Positions 6,362 to 12,085 of a stretch of DNA of 12,301 nucleotides are shown here, piece by piece; positions within the stretch are counted from its first letter, which is position 1; every line of letters starts with the position of its first letter. A program made the position numbers and the translations under genes. Origin of the DNA: an uncultured Candidatus Melainabacteria bacterium (GTDB taxonomy: Bacteria > Cyanobacteriota > Vampirovibrionia > Gastranaerophilales > Gastranaerophilaceae); NCBI GenBank assembly GCA_934692295.1, contig CAKUTL010000045.1, positions 1 through 12,301 on the forward strand, read 5' to 3'. The notes below the pieces were generated by a model. It saw only the letters and a list, made by a program, of their open reading frames with translations, did not search any database and had not been told where the DNA came from.

Positions 6362-7471
6362 TTATTTGTTTACCTCAATTTCTTCTTGGTGTGCATCTTC
6401 AAAAGATTTCAAGATAGGTTCAAATTTTCTGAATTTTGCAAATATATCTTGAGCATCTTTCATTGTTTTTAGTTGTTTAATAAAGTCTTTTCTTGGGACA
6501 GCCGGAATACCAACAATAATTGATTTTGCTGGGAATGATTTAGTAACACCGGCTTTAGCAGTGATAATTGTATCAGAACCAATTTCGATGTGATCAGCTA
6601 AACCAGCTTGACCTGCGATAACAACTCTATCACCAATTACGCAGCTTCCTGCAATACCTACTTGAGAAACGATTAAGCAACCTTTACCAATGCGGCAGTT
6701 GTGTCCAATCATAACCAAATCGTCAATTTTTGTATTATCCCCAATTACGGTATTTTCGATAGTTCCACGGTCGATAGCTGTATTTGCACCGATTTCAACA
6801 TTGTTACCAATTACAACAGAACCGATTGAAGGAATTTTGAAGATAACTTGTTCAACATCACCTTCTTTAATTTCACCTTCTTTTCTAGCATTTTCAATGT
6901 TGTTTGGATTTTCAGTTACAAAACTAAATCCGTCTGCTCCTAGAGATACGCCGTGATTTAATATTACGTCGTTTCCAATTTGAACTCTGTCACCAATATT
7001 TACCCCTGGGTGGAAGAAACAGTTGTTTCCGATTTTTACATTGCTCCCTATGTATGAATTAGCTAAAATCTTTGTATTATCCCCAATTACAGCATTTGGT
7101 GAAATAACAACATTAGGTCCGATACAAACATTTTGACCTAATTTTGCAGTTGGATCAACAACAGCAGAAGGGTGAATATCTTTATTTACAACTGGTGGAA
7201 CGTAGAATAAATTTAACAATTTCATCATTGCAAGTCTAGGTCTTTCAACTTCAATTGTTGTAAAACCTTCTAGTTGAACACCTAGTGGAACTAATGCAGC
7301 TTTTGCTTTTGAGTTTGCCAAGTTTGCAATTTCTTCTTCTCCTAAAGCTAAAGCTAAAGTATTTTCATCACTTAACAATGGTGGTGCAATATGAGTAATT
7401 TCTGGACTTGCAACCTTTGTTAACATACCCCCTACAATTTGTGTAATTTCATCAACTGTAAATGATCTCAT
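6362..7471 (-). CDS. lpxD: UDP-3-O-(3-hydroxyacyl)glucosamine N-acyltransferase LpxD
   Basis: LpxD transfers the second 3-hydroxyacyl chain from ACP to the lipid A precursor. The protein has the N-terminal UDP-binding domain (about residues 1-95), then a left-handed beta-helix of hexapeptide repeats (from about 105), with catalytic H257 in MIGHNCRIG. A C-terminal helical extension (about 325-369) follows. I place the start at 7471, not the upstream ATG at 7492, because AAGGAG (7478-7483) sits six bases before 7471 and MRSFTVDE matches the usual LpxD beginning. This gives 369 residues, longer than E. coli LpxD (341). Part of the excess is an acidic/Asn-rich insertion at about 186-211, between the GADGFSF motif and the next repeat (IPSIGSVVIG). 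It stands 78 bases downstream of rfaE2 and directly ahead of lpxC. Confidence 0.95.
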   Translation of the reverse strand: MRSFTVDEITQIVGGMLTKVASPEITHIAPPLLSDENTLALALGEEEIANLANSKAKAALVPLGVQLEGFTTIEVERPRLAMMKLLNLFYVPPVVNKDIHPSAVVDPTAKLGQNVCIGPNVVISPNAVIGDNTKILANSYIGSNVKIGNNCFFHPGVNIGDRVQIGNDVILNHGVSLGADGFSFVTENPNNIENARKEGEIKEGDVEQVIFKIPSIGSVVIGNNVEIGANTAIDRGTIENTVIGDNTKIDDLVMIGHNCRIGKGCLIVSQVGIAGSCVIGDRVVIAGQAGLADHIEIGSDTIITAKAGVTKSFPAKSIIVGIPAVPRKDFIKQLKTMKDAQDIFAKFRKFEPILKSFEDAHQEEIEVNK

Positions 7472-7477
7472 CTTTTT

Positions 7478-7483
7478 CTCCTT
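7478..7483 (-). promoter_or_regulatory. Shine-Dalgarno site that fixes the lpxD start
   Basis: On the - strand AAGGAG lies six bases upstream of the ATG at 7471. The alternative upstream ATG at 7492 overlaps this region and has no comparable site, so the shorter start is preferred. Confidence 0.75.
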
Positions 7484-7549
7484 ATATAACATATTTTTTG
7501 TTTTTAAATCTTTTGAAGAATCCTTTTATTATTTAACATATCCACTCAT

Positions 7550-8020
7550 TTAGGATTCTTTCATCTTATTTATTGTGTTTGTGGTTGATTTACCTGCCAC
7601 AAAATCAATAAACTCAACTCTAATGTTGTTTTTTTTCATAACATCTGCTTCTGGAAGAGTTTCCATTGTGTAATCGGCACCTTTTGTATAAACATCAGGT
7701 TTAATTTCATCTAATAAATTTCTTGGGCTGTCTTCATCAAATAACACTACATAATCAACACAAGACAAAGCACATAAAACTTCTGCTCTATCAAGTTCGT
7801 TGTTAATTGGTCTTGTTGGCCCTTTTATGCTTCTAACAGATTTGTCGGAGTTTAAAAGTACCATCGAATAATCTGCAAATGTTTTTGTTTTTTGCAAATA
7901 TCTAACGTGTCCGACATGTAGGATGTCAAAACATCCATTTGTTACTACTACTGTTTTTCCACTTTGATGCAGTTTTTTTACGAAATCCGCTACGTTTTCT
8001 CTTTGTAAGAGCTGTCCCAT
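7550..8020 (-). CDS. rfaE2: D-glycero-beta-D-manno-heptose 1-phosphate adenylyltransferase (stand-alone RfaE2/HldE C-domain)
   Basis: A nucleotidyltransferase of the cytidylyltransferase-like fold that activates heptose 1-phosphate with ATP to give ADP-heptose for the LPS inner core. Signature elements are TNGCFDILHVGH (27-38) with the HxGH motif at 35-38, KGADY in the second half, and the GKSTTNTI segment (143-150) that corresponds to the usual STT nucleotide-binding motif. At 156 residues it is only the transferase domain. In E. coli it is fused to the kinase as HldE. The separate kinase, phosphatase and epimerase are not in this window. The start follows a GAGGA site about eight bases upstream and a TATAAT at 8046-8051. 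It appears to head the rfaE2-lpxD-lpxC-fabZ unit. The exact sugar is inferred from the family; a glycerol-3-phosphate cytidylyltransferase is less likely given the KGADY and STT pattern. Confidence 0.88.
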   Translation of the reverse strand: MGQLLQRENVADFVKKLHQSGKTVVVTNGCFDILHVGHVRYLQKTKTFADYSMVLLNSDKSVRSIKGPTRPINNELDRAEVLCALSCVDYVVLFDEDSPRNLLDEIKPDVYTKGADYTMETLPEADVMKKNNIRVEFIDFVAGKSTTNTINKMKES

Positions 8021-8045
8021 AAGCTATATCCTCTAATACCCCTAA

Positions 8046-8051
8046 ATTATA
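8046..8051 (-). promoter_or_regulatory. Candidate -10 (TATAAT) for the rfaE2-lpxD-lpxC-fabZ unit
   Basis: An exact TATAAT on the - strand lies 25 bases upstream of the rfaE2 start. The -35 region is weak: AGGACT with an 18-base spacer matches only the central GAC. It sits in the 86-base gap after the 98-residue gene, where no terminator is visible, so read-through from asd is also possible. Confidence 0.5.
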
Positions 8052-8106
8052 CCCTAAACTAGAGAAAAAGTCCTATTATATTAACAAAAAGTAATAATTG
8101 ATGATG

Positions 8107-8403
8107 TTATTTATTCAAAAAAGGCCCGACTTTTTTACTTAATTCTTCAATTAAATTCCAAATTGGATTTTTATGATTTTTTACAGGAGGTTCGATAGTA
8201 ATATTATATTTTGCTAATTGGTTTTGGGGAATTAAGTTTTTCATAAAACTAGGCAATCCTTCACCTGCATATATTTCGTCTCCAGACACAAGCCTGTCTT
8301 TCATTAAAATTGTTGCTCTTTTAATTTCAGGGTTGAAATCTTCTACAATATTGTGTTTAAACTCTGAAGTGATAGGGGTAATTGTTAATTTAGTTATTCT
8401 CAT
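8107..8403 (-). CDS. Hypothetical protein, 98 residues, unrecognised
   Basis: I do not recognise this family. The start has a good Shine-Dalgarno (AAGGA about six bases before the ATG) and the gene follows asd by 25 bases on the same strand, so it is very likely real and co-transcribed. The protein has no signal peptide, no membrane segment and no cysteine. The N-terminus (RITKLTITPIT) looks like a beta-strand pair. The middle is charged with a GDEIYAGEGLPSF stretch, and the C-terminus is probably helical (WNLIEELSKKVGPFL). A soluble cytoplasmic protein is likely. Position between asd and rfaE2 gives no specific function, and none is assigned. Confidence 0.75.
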   Translation of the reverse strand: MRITKLTITPITSEFKHNIVEDFNPEIKRATILMKDRLVSGDEIYAGEGLPSFMKNLIPQNQLAKYNITIEPPVKNHKNPIWNLIEELSKKVGPFLNK

Positions 8404-8428
8404 TTATTTCCTTCTTTCAAGGGTCTGT

Positions 8429-9451
8429 TTAGTACAGACCCATTTCTATAACTTTTTTACAAATTCTGACGGTGTTCAATGCTGCACCAATTCTCAAATT
8501 GTCAGCTACGCACCACAATGAAATTCCGTTATCAAACGCCAAATTCTTTCTGATTCTTCCGACAAATACAGGGTCAACTCCAGAAGCATCACGAGTAGTT
8601 GGGTATTCAAAATTTTCTGGATTATCAATAACTTTTAAACCAAATGAGTTTGATAATATTTCACGAACTTCTTCTGGAGTTACTTTTTCTTCAAATTCAA
8701 TATCAACAGCTTCTGAGTGTCCATTATATACAGGAACTCTTGCTGCGGTACAAGAAATTGGCAAATCTTGAGGAAGGTGAAGAATTTTTTTAGTTTCGTT
8801 TACAACTTTCATTTCTTCTTTTGTATATGCGTTTTCGCAGAAAACGTCAATTTGAGGAATTACGTTGAACGAAATTGGTTTTTTAAATGCTTCGTTTTCA
8901 AAATCTTTTCCTTCTAATGTTGCTTTTGTGTTTTCAGTTAATTCGTTGATTGCTTTAAGTCCTGCTCCGGAAACGGCTTGATATGTAGAAACAAGTAATC
9001 TTTTAATTTTAAATTTGTCATTAAGTGGTCTTAGTACAAGCATTAATTGAGAAGTTGAGCAGTTAGGGTTAGCAATAATCCCTTTATGTTTTTTCAAATC
9101 TTCATCATTTACGTATGCAATAACCAATGGTACATCTTTATCCATTCTAAAAGCAGAAGAGTTATCAATCAAAACTCCGCCACGCTTAACAATTTCTGGA
9201 GCAAATTTTTGAGAAGTAGAACCGCCAGCAGAAGCAAGAACGATATTTACCCCATCAAAACTTTCAGGTTTTGCTTCTTCTACGGTGTAGGTTTTGCCTT
9301 GAAATTCAATTTTCGTTCCAGCACTTTTAGCACTAGATAAAAATTTGATTGAATTAAAGTCTATTTTTAATTCATCAACAATCTTTGTAATTTCTCTACC
9401 TACAACACCAGTAGCACCTAAAATTGCAATATTTGCTTTTTGTTTTGACAT
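8429..9451 (-). CDS. asd: Aspartate-semialdehyde dehydrogenase
   Basis: This enzyme reduces aspartyl phosphate to aspartate semialdehyde with NADPH, the branch point to diaminopimelate/lysine, threonine and methionine. The NADP-binding loop LGATGVVGRE is at 11-20, and the phosphate/aspartyl-binding region DNSSAFRMD at 96-104. The nucleophile is C131 in NPNCSTSQ, followed by QAVSGAG (158-164) and H245 in NGHSEAVD as the acid/base. The length of 340 is typical of the shorter, Gram-positive/cyanobacterial-type Asd. AGGGG lies about eight bases before the ATG. No terminator separates it from the 98-residue gene downstream. The 100-base gap to the upstream prepilin gene holds no lysine riboswitch that I can recognise. 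The other diaminopimelate gene here, dapB, is about 1.2 kb away beyond the prepilin/XRE pair. Confidence 0.96.
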   Translation of the reverse strand: MSKQKANIAILGATGVVGREITKIVDELKIDFNSIKFLSSAKSAGTKIEFQGKTYTVEEAKPESFDGVNIVLASAGGSTSQKFAPEIVKRGGVLIDNSSAFRMDKDVPLVIAYVNDEDLKKHKGIIANPNCSTSQLMLVLRPLNDKFKIKRLLVSTYQAVSGAGLKAINELTENTKATLEGKDFENEAFKKPISFNVIPQIDVFCENAYTKEEMKVVNETKKILHLPQDLPISCTAARVPVYNGHSEAVDIEFEEKVTPEEVREILSNSFGLKVIDNPENFEYPTTRDASGVDPVFVGRIRKNLAFDNGISLWCVADNLRIGAALNTVRICKKVIEMGLY

Positions 9452-9551
9452 ATATAATCCCCTCTTTATTGTATGCTATTAATCTTACTACAAGAATAAT
9501 TGTTGAGCTTACAATTAAAATATAAATTTACAATATTTCAAAATTGAGCTA

Positions 9552-10346
9552 CTAAGGATTATAATTTCCAATACAGTATTTTTTGTTTCCTCTTACACAG
9601 TGTAAGTAATTTACATTTTTGTATTTAATAACGTAACCGGCACAAGTTGCTCCGCTCCACCAGCCTCTGCTTCCTTTGCTTTCTGGATTGCAATCAGATT
9701 TTTTTTGCCAACCAACATCTCCAAAAGGAATTATTCCTCTGTCAAGTATTGCGAACAAAAATAAATCTTCTCCCCAACGTGGTTTATTTGTTTTTCCTGT
9801 AACATTGACCATTATTGTATGCACTTGTCTCATATTTTCTTCATGCGGAGGAAGAAGGTAACATGCTGCATCTCCATTACAATCCGCTGTTGATAAATAA
9901 TTTGAATAATATCCATTACTATCAAATGTAATTTTGGTTGTATTTCCTATAATAACGTTATATTTTAAAGAGCCTGTTGTAACTTTTCCTAGTAAATCAA
10001 TAATTATTTGCGATTCTTTGCATCTTGTTTTAACGTGATCACAAGCGAGGTAAGATTTCATGTAAGGAAGAAAATGATTCATTATCTCATATCTAGATTC
10101 TTCGACATTTGTAGGTAAATCCCAATCACTTATTGGTCCATTATCTTCAATGGACATTTTGTATGCTTGGTCTAGGATGGAATATATTTCTGGTAGTTTA
10201 TTTACGATAACTTTTTCTTTATAGCTGTTTATTAGTGTAGGTATTGTCATTGCTGCAACAACGCCGATAATTCCCAATGTGATTAAGACTTCCGCAAGAG
10301 TAAAACCCGTGCGGTTTACTTTGCACTTGTTTAATATATTTATCAT
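9552..10346 (-). CDS. Type IV prepilin-like protein (class III signal peptide)
   Basis: The first 14 residues form a short leader ending in K-V-N-R-T-G, followed by the prepilin signature: cleavage expected between G14 and F15, then FTLAEVLITLGII with E19 at mature position +5, and a hydrophobic helix to about residue 39. PilD-type peptidase would cut and methylate it, and it would join a type IV pilus or type II pseudopilus. The remaining 225 residues are a soluble periplasmic/extracellular domain with eight cysteines (102, 109, 156, 162, 219, 235, 250, 258), enough for four disulfides. The C-terminal third is aromatic-rich (WGEDLF, GWW). The helix is of a type I recall as very common in Gastranaerophilales. 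No Shine-Dalgarno precedes the ATG; see the divergent promoter. Which pilus or secretion system it serves cannot be told here. Confidence 0.9.
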   Translation of the reverse strand: MINILNKCKVNRTGFTLAEVLITLGIIGVVAAMTIPTLINSYKEKVIVNKLPEIYSILDQAYKMSIEDNGPISDWDLPTNVEESRYEIMNHFLPYMKSYLACDHVKTRCKESQIIIDLLGKVTTGSLKYNVIIGNTTKITFDSNGYYSNYLSTADCNGDAACYLLPPHEENMRQVHTIMVNVTGKTNKPRWGEDLFLFAILDRGIIPFGDVGWQKKSDCNPESKGSRGWWSGATCAGYVIKYKNVNYLHCVRGNKKYCIGNYNP

Positions 10347-10398
10347 AAATTTAGTTTATTTTATAGTCTAATGATTGTCAAGCCTATAGAATAAAATT
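10347..10398. promoter_or_regulatory. Divergent promoter/operator region between prepilin and XRE genes
   Basis: A 12-base imperfect inverted repeat, TTTATTTTATAG (10355-10366) and CTATAGAATAAA (10384-10395), matches at 11 of 12 positions and is centred near 10375. Each arm contains a -10-like hexamer for the gene it faces: TATAAA (10360-10365, - strand) toward the prepilin and TATAGA (10385-10390, + strand) toward the XRE gene. A TTGACA on the - strand (10376-10381) could also pair, at 17 bases, with TAAACT (10353-10358). Neither gene has a Shine-Dalgarno. The dyad is a plausible operator for the XRE protein controlling both genes, but this is inference. Confidence 0.5.
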
Positions 10399-10611
10399 AT
10401 GGATGAAAGATTAAAAACGTTAGGTTTGAATATAAAATTTGCAAGGATGAAAAAGGGGATTTCTCAAGAGCAACTTGCAGAGTTGGTTGATTTGTCAAGG
10501 ACGGCAATAAGTTTTATTGAAACGGCTCGTCAAAATCCAACGATTTTAAAAGTTATAGATATTGCAAAAGTTTTAGGTGTTGATATAAATGACCTTATAA
10601 AAGATGTATAA
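10399..10611 (+). CDS. Small XRE-family (Cro/C1-type) helix-turn-helix regulator
   Basis: A complete 70-residue HTH_3 protein. Helix 2 (SQEQLAELV, 22-30) and recognition helix 3 (SRTAISFIE, 33-41) are followed by the usual NPTILKVIDIAKVLGV packing helix. There is no additional ligand or oligomerisation domain, so it is essentially a minimal DNA-binding dimer. The start has no Shine-Dalgarno, and the candidate -10 at 10385-10390 puts transcription start at or within a few bases of the ATG, so a leaderless or nearly leaderless mRNA is possible. It diverges from the prepilin gene with a dyad between them, which suggests autoregulation and control of the neighbour. A strong hairpin follows the stop. 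A phage or toxin-antitoxin origin is possible, but no toxin or phage gene is adjacent. Confidence 0.9.
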   Translation: MDERLKTLGLNIKFARMKKGISQEQLAELVDLSRTAISFIETARQNPTILKVIDIAKVLGVDINDLIKDV

Positions 10612-10621
10612 ATTTAAGCAT

Positions 10622-10666
10622 TTATAAAAGCGGGATGTAGCTAATAGCTACATCCCGCTTTTATAA
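10622..10666. terminator. Perfect 21-bp bidirectional terminator between XRE gene and dapB
   Basis: TTATAAAAGCGGGATGTAGCT (10622-10642, split here as TTATAAAAGC and GGGATGTAGCT) pairs without mismatch with 10646-10666 around an AAT loop. The GC-rich core flanked by A-run and T-run makes it effective both ways. It lies between convergent genes, 10 bases past the XRE stop and 14 bases past the dapB stop. Confidence 0.92.
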
Positions 10667-10680
10667 CAATAAATATTTAA

Positions 10681-11430
10681 TTACATCATGATATTTTCTA
10701 AGCCGTAAACAAAATCATTTTTATCAGATACATGTTTCACAGCCATGACAACTCCTGGCATGTAACATTTTCTATCTGTTGAGTCATGTCTAATAGATAA
10801 TGTTTGACCAAATGAACCGAATAAAACTTCTTGAGAAGCCATAAATCCTGGCATTCGGATTGAGTGAATTTGAATATCAGAGTAAGAAGTTCCACCTCGA
10901 GAACCTTCAATTGTTTCTGTTTCTGGACAATTTCCGCCTTTGAAAGAATCTTTTGCTTCAGACATCATTAAAGCTGTTTTGATTGCTGTGCCAGATGGGG
11001 CATCTTTTTTCTGGTTGTGGTGATATTCAATAATTTCAGCATTATCAAAATATTTTGCAGCCATTTGTGCAAACATCATCATTAAAACGGCTCCAGTAGA
11101 AAAATTAGGAGCGATTAAACAACCTGTTTTATTTTCTGTTGATAATTTTTTCAAATGCTCAATTTCTTCATCTTTCAAACCTGTTGTCCCAACAACAATT
11201 TTAATTCCGTTATTCAAACAATATTTGGCATTTTCGTAAATTGATGCAGGTTGAGTAAAATCTACTAAAACATCAATATCACAAACTTTATGTGCTTCTT
11301 CGATAGATTTATAAACATCTCCTGTAATATCGATTTGAGCAACAATCTCCATTGCAGAATCCGCATTTACAGCTGCACAAACTTCTTTTCCCATTCTACC
11401 CATTGCACCACATACCGCAACTTTTATCAT
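10681..11430 (-). CDS. dapB: 4-hydroxy-tetrahydrodipicolinate reductase
   Basis: DapB reduces the dihydrodipicolinate-level intermediate with NAD(P)H on the diaminopimelate/lysine route. The nucleotide-binding loop GAMGRMGKEV is at 8-17, and VGTTGL (80-85) and APNFSTG (107-113) line the active site. The catalytic motif EYHHNQKKDAPSGTA (135-149) provides H137 and K141, with the SGTA substrate-binding loop. The C-terminal SIRMPGF..QEVLFG segment belongs to the substrate domain. At 249 residues it is complete, slightly shorter than E. coli (273). The start follows GGAG about nine bases upstream. It stands alone between two strong hairpins, so it is probably monocistronic. It shares its pathway with asd but not an operon. 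No recognisable riboswitch lies in its short leader. Confidence 0.97.
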   Translation of the reverse strand: MIKVAVCGAMGRMGKEVCAAVNADSAMEIVAQIDITGDVYKSIEEAHKVCDIDVLVDFTQPASIYENAKYCLNNGIKIVVGTTGLKDEEIEHLKKLSTENKTGCLIAPNFSTGAVLMMMFAQMAAKYFDNAEIIEYHHNQKKDAPSGTAIKTALMMSEAKDSFKGGNCPETETIEGSRGGTSYSDIQIHSIRMPGFMASQEVLFGSFGQTLSIRHDSTDRKCYMPGVVMAVKHVSDKNDFVYGLENIMM

Positions 11431-11479
11431 TATAAAATCTCCTTTTATGTTTAGTATCTTTTTCGTTTATTTTACAACA

Positions 11480-11509
11480 AAAAAGGTTAGACTAAAATCT
11501 AACCTTTTT
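11480..11509 (-). terminator. Terminator after the pentapeptide-repeat gene
   Basis: AAAAAGGTTAGA (11480-11491) pairs perfectly with TCTAACCTTTTT (11498-11509) around a 6-base loop. Reading the - strand, a T-run follows the stem. It lies 23 bases past the pentapeptide stop and isolates dapB from the LuxR/pentapeptide unit. The flanking A and T runs are symmetric, so it could also work in the + direction. Confidence 0.88.
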
Positions 11510-11532
11510 GCTTATTAAATTCTGGTGTTTGA

Positions 11533-12063
11533 TTAGTAATCTCCAATTGATGTATCTTCGTCATCTTTTAGAGCAGACAAATCGTCTTTGCAAATAGAGT
11601 CAAATCCGTCCGGTAACATATCATCATCAGGCCAAACTGTATCATTGTCATATCTTGCAGAGGCTAAATTTTCAGAAGCAGAAAGGTCTGAGCTTGTCAA
11701 AACTGTTTCAGATAAAACGCAACCTGCCATATCACAATCTGTAAAGTTACAATAAATCATTTCTGCGTAGCTGCAATCTGCTCCGGTTAACAAACTTTCT
11801 GAAAAGTCGCATTCTGATACGTGAGAACGGGTGAAATCTACGGATGTTAAATCTGCTCCGGAAAAATTTACTAATGATAAATTACTATCTGCAAAAGAAC
11901 TTGAATTTAAGTCAACATCAGAAAAATCAACTTCTTTTAATGAGATGTTTGAAAAATCAACTTCGCTTAAGTCAACTTCTTCAACTCCTTTTTTCCACTC
12001 GTTAAATTTTTCGGGGTCATTTTCAATTAAAGACAACAATTCTTCTTTTGTATAATCTAACAT
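11533..12063 (-). CDS. Pentapeptide-repeat protein
   Basis: The core (about residues 30-130) is roughly 20 tandem five-residue units of the A(D/N)Lxx type (VDLSE, VDFSN, VDFSD and so on), with F or L at the central position. It should fold as a right-handed quadrilateral beta-helix. A short helical N-terminus (MLDYTKEELLSLI) precedes it. The end has the SARYDNDTVWPDD motif that commonly closes such repeats, then an acidic tail. The protein is strongly acidic overall, with no signal peptide or membrane segment, so it is cytosolic. Some family members mimic DNA and protect gyrase, and others have unknown roles. Neither is shown here. GGAG lies eight bases before the ATG. The gap to the LuxR-type gene upstream is 22 bases, so the two are probably co-transcribed. 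Confidence 0.9.
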   Translation of the reverse strand: MLDYTKEELLSLIENDPEKFNEWKKGVEEVDLSEVDFSNISLKEVDFSDVDLNSSSFADSNLSLVNFSGADLTSVDFTRSHVSECDFSESLLTGADCSYAEMIYCNFTDCDMAGCVLSETVLTSSDLSASENLASARYDNDTVWPDDDMLPDGFDSICKDDLSALKDDEDTSIGDY

Positions 12064-12085
12064 TCTTATCTCCTTAAAAGTATAT

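Noticed and set aside
6690..6956. 88-residue + strand frame within lpxD
   Set aside because: It is antisense to conserved hexapeptide repeats; its low-complexity composition follows from those repeats.
8333..9340. Several + strand frames across asd and the 98-residue gene
   Set aside because: All are antisense to supported - strand genes, with no recognisable domains or ribosome binding sites.
9452..9551. Lysine riboswitch upstream of asd
   Set aside because: The gap is only 100 bases, shorter than the usual lysine aptamer, and shows only a 7-bp hairpin (9497-9503 with 9511-9517).
10347..10611. XRE gene as the antitoxin of a toxin-antitoxin pair or a phage repressor
   Set aside because: No small toxin, integrase or phage gene is adjacent; the divergent neighbour is a prepilin.
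11831..12055. 74-residue + strand frame antisense to the pentapeptide gene
   Set aside because: Its repeated Lys-Ser-Thr pattern is simply the reverse reading of the pentapeptide array.
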